Shown here in pieces: positions 40,411 through 53,779 of a stretch of DNA of 64,000 nucleotides. The DNA is from Nothopassalora personata (taxonomy: Eukaryota; Ascomycota; Dothideomycetes; Mycosphaerellales; Mycosphaerellaceae), in contig CM066287.1 in NCBI GenBank assembly GCA_033816765.1, positions 2,666,001 to 2,730,000 on the forward strand. Reading direction: 5' to 3'. Every line of letters starts with the position of its first letter. Within the stretch, counting starts at the first letter, position 1. The notes under the pieces were generated by a model, which had not been told where the DNA came from, searched no databases, and worked only from the letters and a program-made list of their open reading frames with translations. A program made the position numbers and the translations under genes.

Positions 40411-41405
40411 ATGGCGCAAGACCCGCGGGCTCTTCTACAAAAGGTGGGAACACTCGAAATGACGGAACAGCAACGAGACGTCCTCTAACATGCGGTGGTA
40501 CAGGCTGACAAAACTGCTGCATCTGCGAGTGGTGGCTTTTCAATATTCGGCGGGAAGACCGAGAAGCTGGAGAATGCAGTCGAGTTGTATACACAAGCAG
40601 CGAATGCCTTCCGTATGCAGAAGGCAGGCAAAGAGGCAGGGCAGGCCTTCGAACGAGCAGCCGAGATTCAGTCTGGCAAACTGAGCGAACCGGACGATGC
40701 TGCGAACACGCTCACTGAAGCGTACAAGGCATACCGCACAGACGAGCCCGAGGATGCTGCTCGCGTGCTGGAGAAAGCCATCAACCATTACACATCAAAG
40801 GGTAACTTCAGAAGAGCAGCAACACACAAGCAGAATCTCGCAGAACTGTACGAGGTGACACTGGGCGACCAGAAGCGGGCTATGGAAGCATATGAGACTG
40901 CTGCAGGGTGGTACGAGACGGACAATGCGGAACAGTTCGTCACATTTCGAGGACAGGCTACTTGTGCGGTATGCTGACATTCGTACCCAGACTGGCCAAC
41001 AAGCTCTACCTCAAAGTCGCCGATATTGCCGCACTCGAGGCCGACTATCTCAAGGCCATCTCGAATTACGAGCGCATATCGAAATCTGCAATCAATAACA
41101 ACCTGATGAAGTGGTCGGTGAAAGAGTACTTCCTGAAAGCTGGAATCTGCCACCTCGCTAGTGGCGATATGGTAGCAGTAAATCGAGCTTTGCATTCCTA
41201 CCGAGACCTGGACCCTGCCTTCGAGCAAACTCGAGAGCACCAACTGCTTGTTGACCTAGCCGAAGCGGTGGAAGAAGGTGACCAGGAGAAATTCGCCGAC
41301 AAGTTGTTCCAGTTTGATCAGATGTCGAAGCTTGACAAGTGGAAGACCACACTGCTTTTGCGAGTCAAGGAGGCAATCGAGGGCAAGGAGGAAGACTTCG
41401 CGTGA
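40411..41405 (+). CDS. sec17: Alpha-SNAP, vesicular fusion protein Sec17
   Basis: Exons 40411-40443, 40504-40934 and 40991-41405 encode 292 residues, the same length as yeast Sec17. The first exon codes only MAQDPRALLQK. Recognisable TPR-like helices are YTQAANAFRMQKAGKEAG, GNFRRAATHKQNLAELYE, RAMEAYETAAGWYETDNAEQ, LANKLYLKVADIAALE, and the C-terminal YRDLDPAF and DKLFQFDQMSKLDKWKTTLL that engage NSF/Sec18. It loads Sec18 onto cis-SNARE complexes for disassembly on all secretory membranes. The second intron has an unusual GTTCGT donor, but both the frame and the conserved NAEQLANKLYLK join require it. Confidence 0.95.
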
Positions 41406-41613
41406 TTGACTGCTATGGCGAGCATTGGAATGGCGTTGAAGGTGTTGCTGTCGGTAGCGGAGATGTGCTTGTTTCTCAGAACGGCATTGCCAGTTGCCTG
41501 AGTTGCCTTGGATGGCACGACGTCTGCGGATTCGAGCCAGGGAGGTCCGGCAGAGCTGCAGCGTGACGAAGCAGGACTCGTCTATATGCTTGTCCAAATC
41601 GAATGATATTCCT

Positions 41614-42025
41614 TCACCTGTCATTTATTTCCTGGTCAATGCTCTGTGCAGGCGATGATTGCGGCGGAGGTGATGCTGTCGATGTAGCATCTGGCTTGCT
41701 AGAAATAAACCACTTTCGTATGCCCCATGCAAAGCCGCCCTTCGCGTCAGGCATACGTTCCAAAGCCTCTTTTCTTGCCTCTTCCAGATCGCTTCGAATC
41801 GCCTTGCTCAGTACTGTGTCTCTGTCCTCCCTCTGATGTTGCCCCGAGAATGTGCCCAAGCGTTCCTGCCGCTGCTTGTCAAGTTCGGGCTGCCAAGTGC
41901 TGTAAGCTATGAAGAACGATTAGCTGGAGTCATGCTGTATCCTACCCTAGCCAGCTTGACTTGCCAACGAGGACGCCGAATACCGTAGCTATCACAGGGC
42001 TTAGCAAAGCTCCTCCCTTCATCAT
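41614..42025 (-). CDS. Small single-pass membrane protein (hypothetical), GC-AG intron
   Basis: Exons on the minus strand are 42025-41965 and 41906-41614, giving 117 residues: MMKGGALLSPVIATVFGVLV, joined to AYSTWQPELDKQRQERLGTF. The 58-bp intron needs a GC donor (GCAAGT) and ends CATAG; no GT donor gives the right phase. An N-terminal membrane helix (residues 5-21) is followed by a charged helical part (EEARKEALERMPD), a conserved-looking KGGFAWGIRKWF block and a Ser/Pro-rich tail. The layout resembles small mitochondrial inner-membrane or ER proteins, but I do not recognise the family. It converges with sec17 (209 bp). Confidence 0.65.
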
Positions 42026-42160
42026 TAAGCACAGTCACCAATTGCAGATGAGGAGGAGGAGGAGGAAGAGGAAGTGGAAGTTGAATGGGGCTCACTTCAA
42101 TGAGCGCATCGAGTCGCGAGCTGCGGAGAAGCCGGAAGTTTGACACGAGATCAACACGAG

Positions 42161-42814
42161 ATGCGACGAACGCCAACATTCACCTGTGCACATGTTGACA
42201 CAACTATGCGCGGATTGGGGGCTATGACTCCAAGGATTTTATTGAGACCGAGGACTTGGCGTACAAGAATCGTGTATCGCCGTTTGGGAGACAGATCTCT
42301 CAGCAACTGGCCCGTACTGTACTCACCGTCGGGCCCGCACAAGATCAACGTGCAAGAGGTACTCGCAACACCATCATGGTCTGTCGCATCGCTGCTGCCG
42401 TCAGGCAGATTGACCTCTGGCATCCCTGAAGTTACATCAAAACAGCTACACCATCTACTTCGCCTGTCCGCCCTGACACCACCGAAGGACAAGGAGGAGG
42501 AGGAGAAGATGCTCTCAACGTTATCTTCCCAGCTCTACTTTGTCAAAGACATTCAGCAAGTCGACACTACGGGAGTCGAGCCGCTTCGCAGCTTGCGAGA
42601 TGAGACGGCACAGGGGGAGAGAGAGGCTGAACTGGGCATGAGTGCGCTTCGAGAAGCTCTGGGCAGGGAAGAGATCAGAGGCAAGCATCACAAACGTATA
42701 CGGAGACGGCAAGATCTGTTATCGGAGAATCGAGAGGAGAAATGGGATGTCATGGGGAGTGCTTCTAGGAAAGTTGGCAGATATTTTGTCGTGGAGGGTG
42801 GCAAAGGTCGATGA
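42161..42814 (+). CDS. Mitochondrial Glu-tRNA(Gln) amidotransferase small subunit, Gta3/GatC-like
   Basis: 217 residues from the first ATG, 42161. The N-terminus is Arg-rich without acids (ILLRPRTWRTRIVYRRLG), as in mitochondrial targeting. The core LHHLLRLSALTPPKDKEEEE...LYFVKDIQQVDTTGVEPL matches the GatC/Gta3 fold, which wraps around GatA in the amidotransferase that converts Glu-tRNA(Gln) to Gln-tRNA(Gln). The VDTTGVEPL block is the most diagnostic part. The C-terminal third is basic and ends SASRKVGRYFVVEGGKGR. Later ATGs at the MRGLGAM segment could also serve as start. Confidence 0.8.
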   Translation: MRRTPTFTCAHVDTTMRGLGAMTPRILLRPRTWRTRIVYRRLGDRSLSNWPVLYSPSGPHKINVQEVLATPSWSVASLLPSGRLTSGIPEVTSKQLHHLLRLSALTPPKDKEEEEKMLSTLSSQLYFVKDIQQVDTTGVEPLRSLRDETAQGEREAELGMSALREALGREEIRGKHHKRIRRRQDLLSENREEKWDVMGSASRKVGRYFVVEGGKGR

Positions 42815-44306
42815 GATGCGTGACAGCACTATGACTTCAGTGACCTTGATCGCACCCGTCAACTTGGCGGCTCACGGTGCTATTCGGAGCTGTAGGCCAT
42901 ACAGCCCGGCTGTAAAGGGAATCCTTCCACGCGGATTTCAGCCTCCTGTGCCAATCCCGGGTCTCTTTCAGCAACTGAAGGATTTTCAAACGAAACTTGT
43001 CGCGCGAGCCACAGTCCATAGGCTGGTGTCAAACATCAGAAGGCGGTCATCACGGAACAATCAAGATCGACATCATCCACGCGTCCACGCAAGATGACCT
43101 GTTGGTGTTACTCCTCCCGGCATGCACGAGACATGATAAAGGCATCTTTCCGTGGACTGGTCTGGCGACACAAACACAGAACGTTTCGGGGCAGCTCAGC
43201 GCGTGTTTATGCCGCCTGCCGCTCGGCTAGCGACATTACCGAATCTCTCTACTGACTCCAGCCGATACCTCTGTGCACTTCAATCAGAGTGAAGTATTAT
43301 GGGTGGATTATTTTCGAAATTCACTGGCTCACACTGAGTCTCAGGGTGTCACTGGTCACGAACCACACGCGCAGCAGCACGAGCCAAATCAGACACGTTC
43401 TCTGTTGTCATTTCTGCGAGGGCTCGTGCTGCCACAGCGCCGGTTTTTGATGTTACTCGGCGATGTTTGACACCGCTCTCTGATTACTTCTCGTCCGTTA
43501 CTGCAACGCGGTCGCACGCCCTCGTTGGTGTGCTTGACGGACATCCGGCTTTGTTTCGGGTGCAGATTGCAGGTCAGACTGGACCATCGCCGTGGACGCC
43601 TCGTTCTTGATGCACGCTGTCAATAGCTGCAGTGGACACAACGTGCCAAGTATCAGGTGGGCCTATTACTATCGAGTGACAGCGACCCGAGAGTTTGGCA
43701 AGCAGCCAGCAAGCTTGTATGGAGCGCAGTACGATCGCCGTGCAGCGGTGTTCCCGAACGTACGCTCAAGGGATGGAGTATGCTGCAACGATAATGAGCT
43801 CATCACTGCGTTGCACAGCACGTTCACAGAGTTGCAGAGAGGTGTAACATCCCACTGGGCCGGGTCACTCGTGTTTCCCAGGCGAAAATGCCATGGCTCC
43901 ATGACCTCCTGAAATTCCAACTCTAAACACCGACGAGCGACCACGGATATGCGGCGTCGTTTGTCCACGTTGTGGCAGCCTGCATTTCTTCAATGGCGCC
44001 TCCTTGCATATGCTTACCGCCTTGGAATGTGTCTCAAAGGCGCTTGGCCGCTTTCGGCCCGCGAGAAAGAACAAAGAACTTGGACAGTATCGACTCCGCT
44101 AACAATTGCACGGCGCGAGGCAGACCCCGTCATCGGACAAAGAGGCGCATACCACAGTAGGCTTGGGTTATAGGCACACAAAGAGCCTCTCCTCGTTGCA
44201 ATAATGGAAGTACTTGATTCGCCACGCCTTGTCATTGGTGCTCTGGCCTCTCATTGTTAATCGGGTGGAACAAGAGAACTGTAATACCCTGTCATCTCGT
44301 CTTTCG
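42815..44306. other. Long intergenic region upstream of the HMG-box gene
   Basis: No supported gene in 1.5 kb. The frame at 43592-43912 has no domain character. A long leader is common in front of fungal regulators. Confidence 0.45.
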
Positions 44307-46653
44307 ATGTCTACTGCCCATCAGCCATCATTGCCGTCGGTGCCTGCTCATTTGACCTCGCCGCACACTGGCATACAAACGCAGCCCGCAGATGAATCCG
44401 CGCGCATCGTCTTCACACGACAATTGTGGCAGCGAACCATGCCAGACGGGAGCCGGAGTGATCAGGTTGTCTTGAACAGGTCTCACACTCAGGAGGACCC
44501 GGACGGCAGTGTCGTCGCCGCGAGGTCCAGTAGAGGGACGTCTTCTGCGTCGTCTCAGAGGCGCTCACCCAGTCCGTTGCGTTCGAGGACGCCTTTGACA
44601 CCAGAGGAGAGTCCCCCTTTGAGGACGACAAGGAAGCGCACCGCCGGTATTGTCGAAGAAGAGGACAAAGACACGGACCTTATAAAGCCCACCTCTTCTC
44701 ACGCAAGACAGAGTAGTGGTGATAGTGGTGCTCACGTCTGTATCTGCCAGCCAGACCCGAAGATACCAAGGCCACGAAACGGCACGTTCTATCTGGTTCA
44801 CTGATTTTCAAGGCTCATGCTGACAATTAACAGCTTTCATCCTTTATCGACAACATCACCAGGCGAACGTCATCTCACAGAACCCCGGCTTAGCGAATCC
44901 TGAAATCTCGAAGATCATCGGCGAGCAGTGGCAGAATCAGCCTCCTGAGGTCAAGAACAAGTGGAAAGCCTTGGCAGAGGAGGAAAAGATTCGTCATCAG
45001 CAGCAGTACCCGACTTATCGCTACCAACCCAAACGCAGCGGACGTCGCAATAGTCTGTCCTCTGACGGTTTTGGGAACACCGAGAAGCCCAGGTGTACCA
45101 AGTGTGGAGGAAGAAGTATTCTCGCACCCTCGACTCCTTACAGCTTGCAGTCAAGTGGACTCAGCCCAGCATCGTCACAACACACGCCCGCTTCTGCCAT
45201 TACGCCGGTCTCAAGAACTCTACCAGTACTACGAGATCTGAGTCTGCAGTCCCCAGCAGCTCGTCGCGTAGTCAAGCAGTTTCCAGGAAGTAATATGTCG
45301 CCAAACCACACCGGTCACCCAGATGAGAGGGATGAGCTTGGTCCTTTGAGCCCAGACGCTAAGCGTCGACGATTCAATGGTGATCAACCTTCATCGATGG
45401 CTCGTCCCATGCCCCCACGATACGTGGCAGCGCCTCCTCCTGGCCCAGCCGTCGGACCGGGGACACCATTTCCCTTCGGACAACCTCAACCACATCCTTA
45501 CCCGCCAGGTGCTGTTCATGCTCGACGGGAGAGCCTGCCCGGGATACGTGGGGTTGTCAGTCCACCTGGAGCAATGGCACCGCCTCCGAGACCTGGACCG
45601 GGCTATCAGCAACACCGCCTGTCGCAGGGCCACATCACCAACGATCGATCATTGACGTTACCGCCGCTCCAGACCGGCAGTTCAGGCGGAATCGCCGTTG
45701 CGCTGGCCACACCAAGCCTGAGCAAGTCTGCAAAAGATCAGATCATGACCATGGACTTCAGCCGCAAAGTCGCTATCCTTCGGCGAGTAGCACCTCCAAA
45801 TATCATCAAGAAGTCGGCTCCTCGTGGGCCATTTGTGGCCATCGAGGGCGATACTGCGGAAGATGTTAAGGACCTTGGGGTCTGGCTGAGCGACACACTC
45901 CGGAAAGATGACGACGTCAGCATCAGTCTACTCGAAGGCCCAAAGCTTTCCGCAGGAGGCACAAAGGAGTCTCTCATGTCGCAATATCATCGTCTTGTGG
46001 CAGACTGGCTGACGAAGAGTGGCGAGATCGGAGAGTCACTGGCGAGTAAAACTGGATCGCCAACAGACTCTGTGATGGTCGATGCCGTACCAACGCCGGC
46101 AGCAAAGCCAAAGATTCGAGAGCTTGACGAAGACCACGACCACACTGGCTCGTCTTCCTCGAAAGAACGCGTAGTCGCCGGCGCTGATGGTGATTGCGAC
46201 GGCCAGGAAAGCCGCAAGAGTTTTGACCCATCAGCGATGGATTTCAGTACGCCTGTGAAAGCCACGAGTGATGGTAGCAGCAAGGATGCCGCAACAGGCA
46301 AGCCAGTCAGCATCATCGCAAACTACTCACTGTATGCGAGCAACTTCTTCGCATGCCATGTTCCTATCGGCTCGAATGATCCATACTCGCCAGTAGATCA
46401 CTGGCAATGGACCGCGTCGCAATGGCGCGGCATAATTGGACCCGACTTGACCATCTACGTACGCGATGCTGCTGTCGGCGAAATGGGAAAGCAGAGTGTT
46501 GATATCATTGAGGAAGGAAACTTGTTCGTTGTGAAGAGAACGAAGGTGGATGGGAAGGAGAAGATGGAAATCGAGGCGTCGACCTTGCGTCGTTTGGGAT
46601 TTGAGGTGAGCGAGTGGATTAGAGCTTTTGGCTCAAATGCTACAGCCGAATAG
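44307..46653 (+). CDS. HMG-box transcription factor (Rox1/Ste11-like)
   Basis: Exons 44307-44781 and 44834-46653 give 764 residues. The 52-bp intron interrupts the HMG box at PRPRN/AFILYRQHHQ and uses a GC donor (GCACGT) with a GCTGAC branch and ACAG. The MATA_HMG/Rox1-type box continues as NPEISKIIGEQWQNQPPEVK and KNKWKALAEEEKIRHQQQYP, ending in a basic YRYQPKRSGRR. It is followed by TKCGGRSILAPSTPY, Pro-rich and Ser-rich stretches (PPRYVAAPPPGP), and a C-terminal conserved region around WQWTASQWRGIIGPD. It is expected to be a nuclear DNA-bending regulator. The MAT locus is unlikely because no MAT neighbours are present. Confidence 0.85.
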
Positions 46654-47188
46654 GTACGCTTGGCCGTTGTTATCTTCGTGTTGTACTATTTGCACAGCTT
46701 GGATGAGTTTGATACATGGAGCAGAGAACTATAATTGATCTTACTGGACACTTCTCGCTTGTGTACTCTTATTTCTGACATGCGTCCCACCCACTTCGTC
46801 CACAGCCATCAGGCTTGCCGAGGATCGCGTCAGATCCAATCGGATCCACCCCGTCAGCGGGCACGTGAGGGTGACATCGACATCGATCTTCACATGAAAG
46901 ACAGTGCATTACCTACGTCGCGGCGGCGTGTCGGACTCGTGTTAGACTCAGGTGGTCACGATGGCCATCCTCGCTCATGCTGATACTGGCCTCTTTCGTG
47001 TGTCTTCTCTTTGTTGTTCTTTCTTCCAACAGTACGGGTAGGCTCTGAACTCTCTTCTCTTGTCTCCCTTGAACGGTCTGCGGGCGAGGGCCAGTCTTTT
47101 AGTCAGGAACCGGTCGTAGCCGACTGAGCTGGTGATCACTCGAGTCGCTTGAACCGCGTTCCCTTTTGCGAGATACGATGCAAGAAGC
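46654..47188. other. Intergenic between HMG-box and hydrolase genes
   Basis: No gene seen, apart from short frames. In-frame stops at 47125-47127 bound the hydrolase frame on its left. Confidence 0.5.
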
Positions 47189-49299
47189 ATGATAGGTATG
47201 TCGCGGACGGTGCACGCCATGCTCTGCTTGCTCACACCACGCTAGACCACATCCTCGGACGCCCGTCGACACGCTTTCGCAAATATCAAGTCTTCCTCGT
47301 AGTCCTGCTATGGAGCACCTACCTCTCCAAGTTCAAGCGACACGGTCCTCCCGGCGTCTCACGACTATCGCGATGGCTCTCGAAACGCTTCACGATGCAC
47401 CAAGCGCTCGTCGTCTTCTGTGTGTCCCTCTACGTATCTCGCAATTTTGCAAGAGTCATTGGTCTTGAGTCTCCAGAGCCACTGGCGAACCTATACGATC
47501 GCAGCTTCTTCCGAGCTACATGGGTCACCACGGCCTTGGATGCTGGGTTCTGGACAGCGATGCGCATACGGCCTGTCTGGCTAAGGCGAACATGTGAAAT
47601 TGCGTTTACGCTATACTATCTCGTGTGTGCTGAGCAGGCAGATGAGATGTGTCGAAGAGTAAGAGGAGATCTGAGCGTGGAACATCTAAGGGTCAGCTGG
47701 AACAAGCCAAATACTCCGATCCTACGCTTCTTCACGACGTTGCTCCGGCCGAAATTCATGAAGTACGAGCCAAGGAAGATTGTCATTCCCCGGCCGAAGA
47801 ACAGCGATTACAGGTCTCCCATTGAGGCATGGCTATACTTTGATGGTCCGGAAAAGGATCTGAGAAACCAGGACAAGATGGTGCTGGATATCCCAGGAGG
47901 CGGCTTCGTGGCTATGGATCCACGATGTCACGACGATAAGTTGATGGCTTGGGCTGGGAAACTCGGCATTCCAGTCCTGGCATTGGACTATAAGAAGGCA
48001 CCAGAGCACCCATACCCTTATGCTTTGTACGAATGCTACGACGCGTACTATCAGCTTGTCGCAACGCGTGGGACGTGCATTGGGCTTTCGGGAGAGCTCA
48101 TTCCCAAGATCATTGTGAGCGGCGATAGTGCAGGTGGTAATCTTGCTTTTGGCATGACTTTGCTTCTTCTCGATACAGACTCGCCGCATTCAACTTGGGA
48201 GCCCGGCGCGCGTGGCCACAATACCTTACCTCCACCCGAAGCGATCGTTGGCATTTACCCAGCATTGGAGATGAGTATCGGGAACTGGATGTCGGATGAG
48301 CAACTAGCACTTCTGAAGACCCCCTCACAACGTCGAGAGAATAAAAGGATTTTGGATCGCAAGGCGGACGACTATCGAAGGCTGACTCCAGGGACGCCTT
48401 ATGCTTCTGACGACGAAGACGATGATCCGACAACTAACCAACGGATGAGAAGTCAGTATGATCGACGGCCGAAGACGAGACTAGCGATGAGCAGCATGAT
48501 TTCGTACTTTAACGACCGCATCATATCGCCAGAGATGCTTCGAGCGATGATACTGCTATACATTGGTGAACACAACCGGCCAGACTTCGCTACAGACCAC
48601 TTGCTATCACCGTTGAGAGCACCTGAGGCTTTGCTGGCGAAGTTTCCAAAGACGTTCCTGCTTTGCGGAGAGCGAGATCCGCTGGTTGATGACACTGCGA
48701 TCTTTGCTGGCAGACTTCGTCAAGCACACGGCACAGCCTTCAAGCAGAGGCAAGAACTTGGTATTGAACCAGAAGATGCCGTCTTCGACGACAAGAAGCA
48801 TGTCGAGGTCGTTCTGGTCAACGGCGTCAGTCATGGATTCCTGCAGTTCGTAAGTGTGTTCCCAAGAGGCTGGGAGTACATCCATCACTGCAGTCGTTGG
48901 ATGCGAGCGGTGTTCGAGGAAAGCGATGCACAAGAGCCGGTCAGTGTGGCTTCCAATGGCAATGCTGCCGACTATTTCAGCTATCCCAAGTCGAAGTCGA
49001 GAAGAGGGTCCGAGACAGCAGAAGAAAAGCCATTGATGATACCGTCGAAGCTGCGCATGACACAGATCGACAGTTCAAGGAGAAAATCTAATGGCCACCT
49101 CACCAACGGAAATGCTACCAACAGCTCGAGTCGACATAGAGGCCGGATCATGAGGAACAGCATGTCTGGGAGGAAGAGTCCTGCGGCAGCACGCAGTGTC
49201 GCTATTGCAAAGTTGAGCTCAACGGAGGATCTGCTTGCGAGGAGGATGCATGGTGTCACGGAGAACGTGTTTTCAAAATCTAGAGACAGACCTCTATGA
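47189..49299 (+). CDS. Hormone-sensitive-lipase-family alpha/beta hydrolase, membrane-anchored
   Basis: The large exon 47246-49299 is clear. The frame has no upstream ATG before the internal Met at 47395. The best start is a tiny exon 47189-47195 (ATG ATA G) joined by a 50-bp GTATGT...GCTAG intron, giving MIDHILGRPSTRF and 686 residues. Two hydrophobic stretches (KYQVFLVVLLWSTYL and HQALVVFCVSLYVS) suggest membrane anchoring. The hydrolase domain has DIPGGGFVAM (oxyanion loop), VSGDSAGGNLAFG (nucleophile Ser), GERDPLVDD (Asp) and VNGVSHGFLQF (His). The classical HGGG oxyanion motif reads PGGG. The C-tail is basic and Ser-rich. It probably acts on lipid or steryl esters. Confidence 0.8.
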
Positions 49300-51003
<1,704 letters not shown>

Positions 51004-51412
51004 GCTGCTTGCGTTTTGGGCACGGGTGATGGCGTTCTACAGGGCCTTCAGGGAGCAGACGGACTCGCTGGCCTTTTACGGCATTGAGGATAGTTAGTTC
51101 AAAAGATACCAGGAACTCGCTGTCTCCATTATGATTCATGATATCTGTAGTTCACTCCATTCCTTCGCGTCCCTTCCTCCCTCGTTGCTACGCTGAAGTG
51201 AGTGCAGTGGTCGACTTGTTGACTCGAAGCTAGCAAATAGCGCTTTTGCGCGATCACTTCGTTATAAGACGCGCCTTCCTGATGCAACGCGTTTGCCACA
51301 TGCTGCCTGGATCCATCAATCACCACTTCGTTACTTTCCAACCACCGACAACCTGTCAACCCAGCCCAACACCAACAACAATACCACCACCACCACCACC
51401 ACCATCATCGCC
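51004..51412. other. Intergenic; (ACC)n leader before the next gene
   Basis: No gene. The last 40 bases are an ACC/CAC triplet run (51,383-51,404) directly before the ATG at 51413. Confidence 0.6.
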
Positions 51413-52286
51413 ATGACATCCAACCTACCACCAGGCTGGGCCGAAGTCCCTCGACCAGATGCTCGTCAGCCGAAAGAACTCATCGCCCACATCAAAAGCA
51501 CCCTCCACGGCTGGCTCGACCGCTACAGGGAGAATTCTGGCTACGACATCGAGTACGCTTTCATCGCCGACGGCGGCAGCCGACAGCTCTTGCTCGCGAT
51601 TCTCAACGAGAACCAGTATCCAGATCAGGAGGTCGAGCAAGGGCAGACCATCACCCTACACTCGGATTATGGCGAGACTGGCGTCGTCAAATATGAGATC
51701 ATCGGCACCATCAAGGACCTCGAAATCATCATGACTTGCGACGACGAGAGGGTCAAGACTTTCTTCGACAGCACCGGCAAGAGATTCATCAAAGATGTTA
51801 TAGTGCAGGATCTGGTGGCGGATCGGGAGCTGGAACGCCTGTACGAGAAGGTGAAATTGGTAAATGAGCAGATGAAGAAGGCGAAGAGAGAGAAGAGGCA
51901 GAGGCAGAACGAGGTTGGCTACCATCCAACCCCCAAATTGGACTACGAGGTAAATGCTAATGTATCTGCAGGCCAGAGAGGCATCGATCAACGTATCGAC
52001 CACCACTGCGACTACCAAGCAGTCGAGCGTCGACCCCCAAGCGGCGGAGAAGAGGCGAGAAAAGGCACGGAGGAAGAGACAGAATCAGAGGCAAAATCGA
52101 GTGGAGAGGGCGGAGCAGGAGAAGACGCAGCATGAGGAGAATATGAGAGAGATCCAGAAGAGACTGGACGAACAGGGCCTGGATGGTGAACTCGTGGATC
52201 CCAACACCGAGGAAGGACAGAGGAGAATCGAGGAGGCGGTGGCGAATGGTGCTCAGCTCTGCAGAGTGCCTGCTATCACCAAGTGA
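51413..52286 (+). CDS. Unknown protein with C-terminal basic coiled coil
   Basis: A single intron is needed to join two frames. The preferred model is 51413-51913 plus 51972-52286. The intron is 58 bp with a GCTAAT branch and CTGCAG but a weak GTTGGC donor; the product is 271 residues. A GTGAAA donor at 51851 is an alternative that would remove about 21 more residues. The N-terminal 130 residues look globular (IEYAFIADGGSRQLLLAIL, TIKDLEIIMTCDDERV). They are followed by long Lys/Arg/Glu/Gln-rich helix (KKAKREKRQRQNE, KRREKARRKRQNQRQN) and an acidic end. I recognise no family; a nuclear or RNA-associated role would be a guess. Confidence 0.6.
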
Positions 52287-52991
52287 AGAACATCGTTCCG
52301 CCTCACCGCGTGTACTGTTTCGGCCGGGCTTTGCCCTCACCACTTTCGGATGGAACTCAGGCGGAAATATACCTCTTGAGTAGCAGAGCGGCACAGGTTC
52401 AAAGCAGCAGAGCCGACCTCATGCCTCTTTCCTGGCTTTCGAATTCGCCACCGCTACAATAGCTTGTCTCCTCATTGGCCTCTAGGATCACCTATTCCGG
52501 GGCGTGCTGCACCGGCCTTTGTTTCCACTCTCGAGCGCACCCGACTATACCGAGCGGCGAGGAAATTCGCGCTCCAATACCGTGTTGCGTCACAGCAGGC
52601 TGCTGCACCACCTGTCAGACAGGTTCATCCAGAGCCGCCCAGGAGAGTGCTCTCGTTAAGCTACGAAAGATGCTGTGCTGTGGATGAGGAGGGCTGCATG
52701 AGGATGATCACTGCTGTGATGGGGATCGCTAGCATATTACAAACGGCAGCCCTACTCTATGTATGCATGTAATATGCCACGGCATTGCATGAACTCATCT
52801 TAGCGAGCCTGACGCACTCGTTTACATCGCTTTATGTTACCTCATCTGTCTCAGAAGTGCTTGCCTGACCGTTTTGTTGTCATGCTCTCTGGCCGTCCGT
52901 TGCACGGCGCTGAAGCCGCAGCGGTACTTGGAAAATAACCTCTCAAGTCCAAACTTACTTATCCCATCACATCATACGTACATACGCACAT
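52287..52991. other. Intergenic, no gene seen
   Basis: A short frame at 52475-52687 is Cys-rich but has no supporting splice sites or domain character. Confidence 0.4.
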
Positions 52992-53310
52992 TTACACAAC
53001 ATCATAATTCTTCGCCCTGACCAAATCCCTCGTACGATCACTCTCATTCCTTACCCTCATCTCACCACTAATTTCGACCTCCTGCTCAATCGCGGTCACA
53101 ACCTGAATAGCACCAACCGGCGTGCCCTCCTCCCTTCCATAATCCTTCATCTCCAAATCAAAACTTCCACTGGTCCTCATACACTGACTCTGCTGCTTCT
53201 CCGTGACCTGATCGTCCAAACTCCGCCCAAAAGCCTCTAGACTGCTCCCAACCTTCCCTCCAGTCTTGTAGCTCGATCGATATGGCCGCGAAGCTGCAGT
53301 AGAGTCGCGT
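52992..53310 (-). pseudogene. C-terminal gene fragment, possibly of a membrane-protein gene
   Basis: Minus-strand frame without stops from about 53310 to 52992: GGKVGSSLEAFGRSLDDQV, then FDLEMKDYGREEGTPVGAIQ and VVTAIEQEVEISGEMRVRN. The Ser/Arg-rich start and the VVTAIEQEVEI end resemble cytosolic tails of fungal rhodopsin-domain/PTH11-like integral membrane proteins, but this is a weak resemblance. No membrane segments or start codon can be attached; upstream DNA soon turns into the AT-rich relic. I infer a broken gene end. Confidence 0.3.
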
Positions 53311-53779
53311 GGTCGGTTCGTTATCTCGATGGAGGGGATCTGGGTTTACAGCCGCCAGAGTCTTCCTCCTTACTGTGGCCACCGGACCGGGAGAGGGATA
53401 TTGAGACTGAGGATCTGGAAAGACGAGGGAAAATCACGCGGATTGTATCCGCTCAAATCCAACATTGACTCCCCTGCAGGATGGCGAGGCATAACACCAG
53501 CCGGAGAGGATACGAAGATACTGCCGAGGAGCGTCTCTACTAGGTGCCAAATTCATCGAGAAGGCGGTGTGGACATGCGCATGAAGCCAGATGAGAGTTT
53601 CGAGATGACAATGGCGCGAGACAGAATAGCGAAGGCAGTTGAGCCACTACCATACTATCTCGACACAGCGGATCAATATCGGTGTAGCACAAATTCTCCA
53701 GCGAGGTGGCCATAGCGCGAGACAGAATGGCGAAGGTACAGTACAGGCTATGGCAAGAATCAGATTTACCCCTACTAGC

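Noticed and set aside
42642..43097. Overlapping plus-strand frame after the Gta3 gene
   Set aside because: It overlaps the real gene in another frame and shows no recognisable motif.
44307..46653. Possibility of a mating-type locus
   Set aside because: The HMG protein has the long Rox1-like layout and neither flank holds MAT-associated genes such as APN2 or SLA2.
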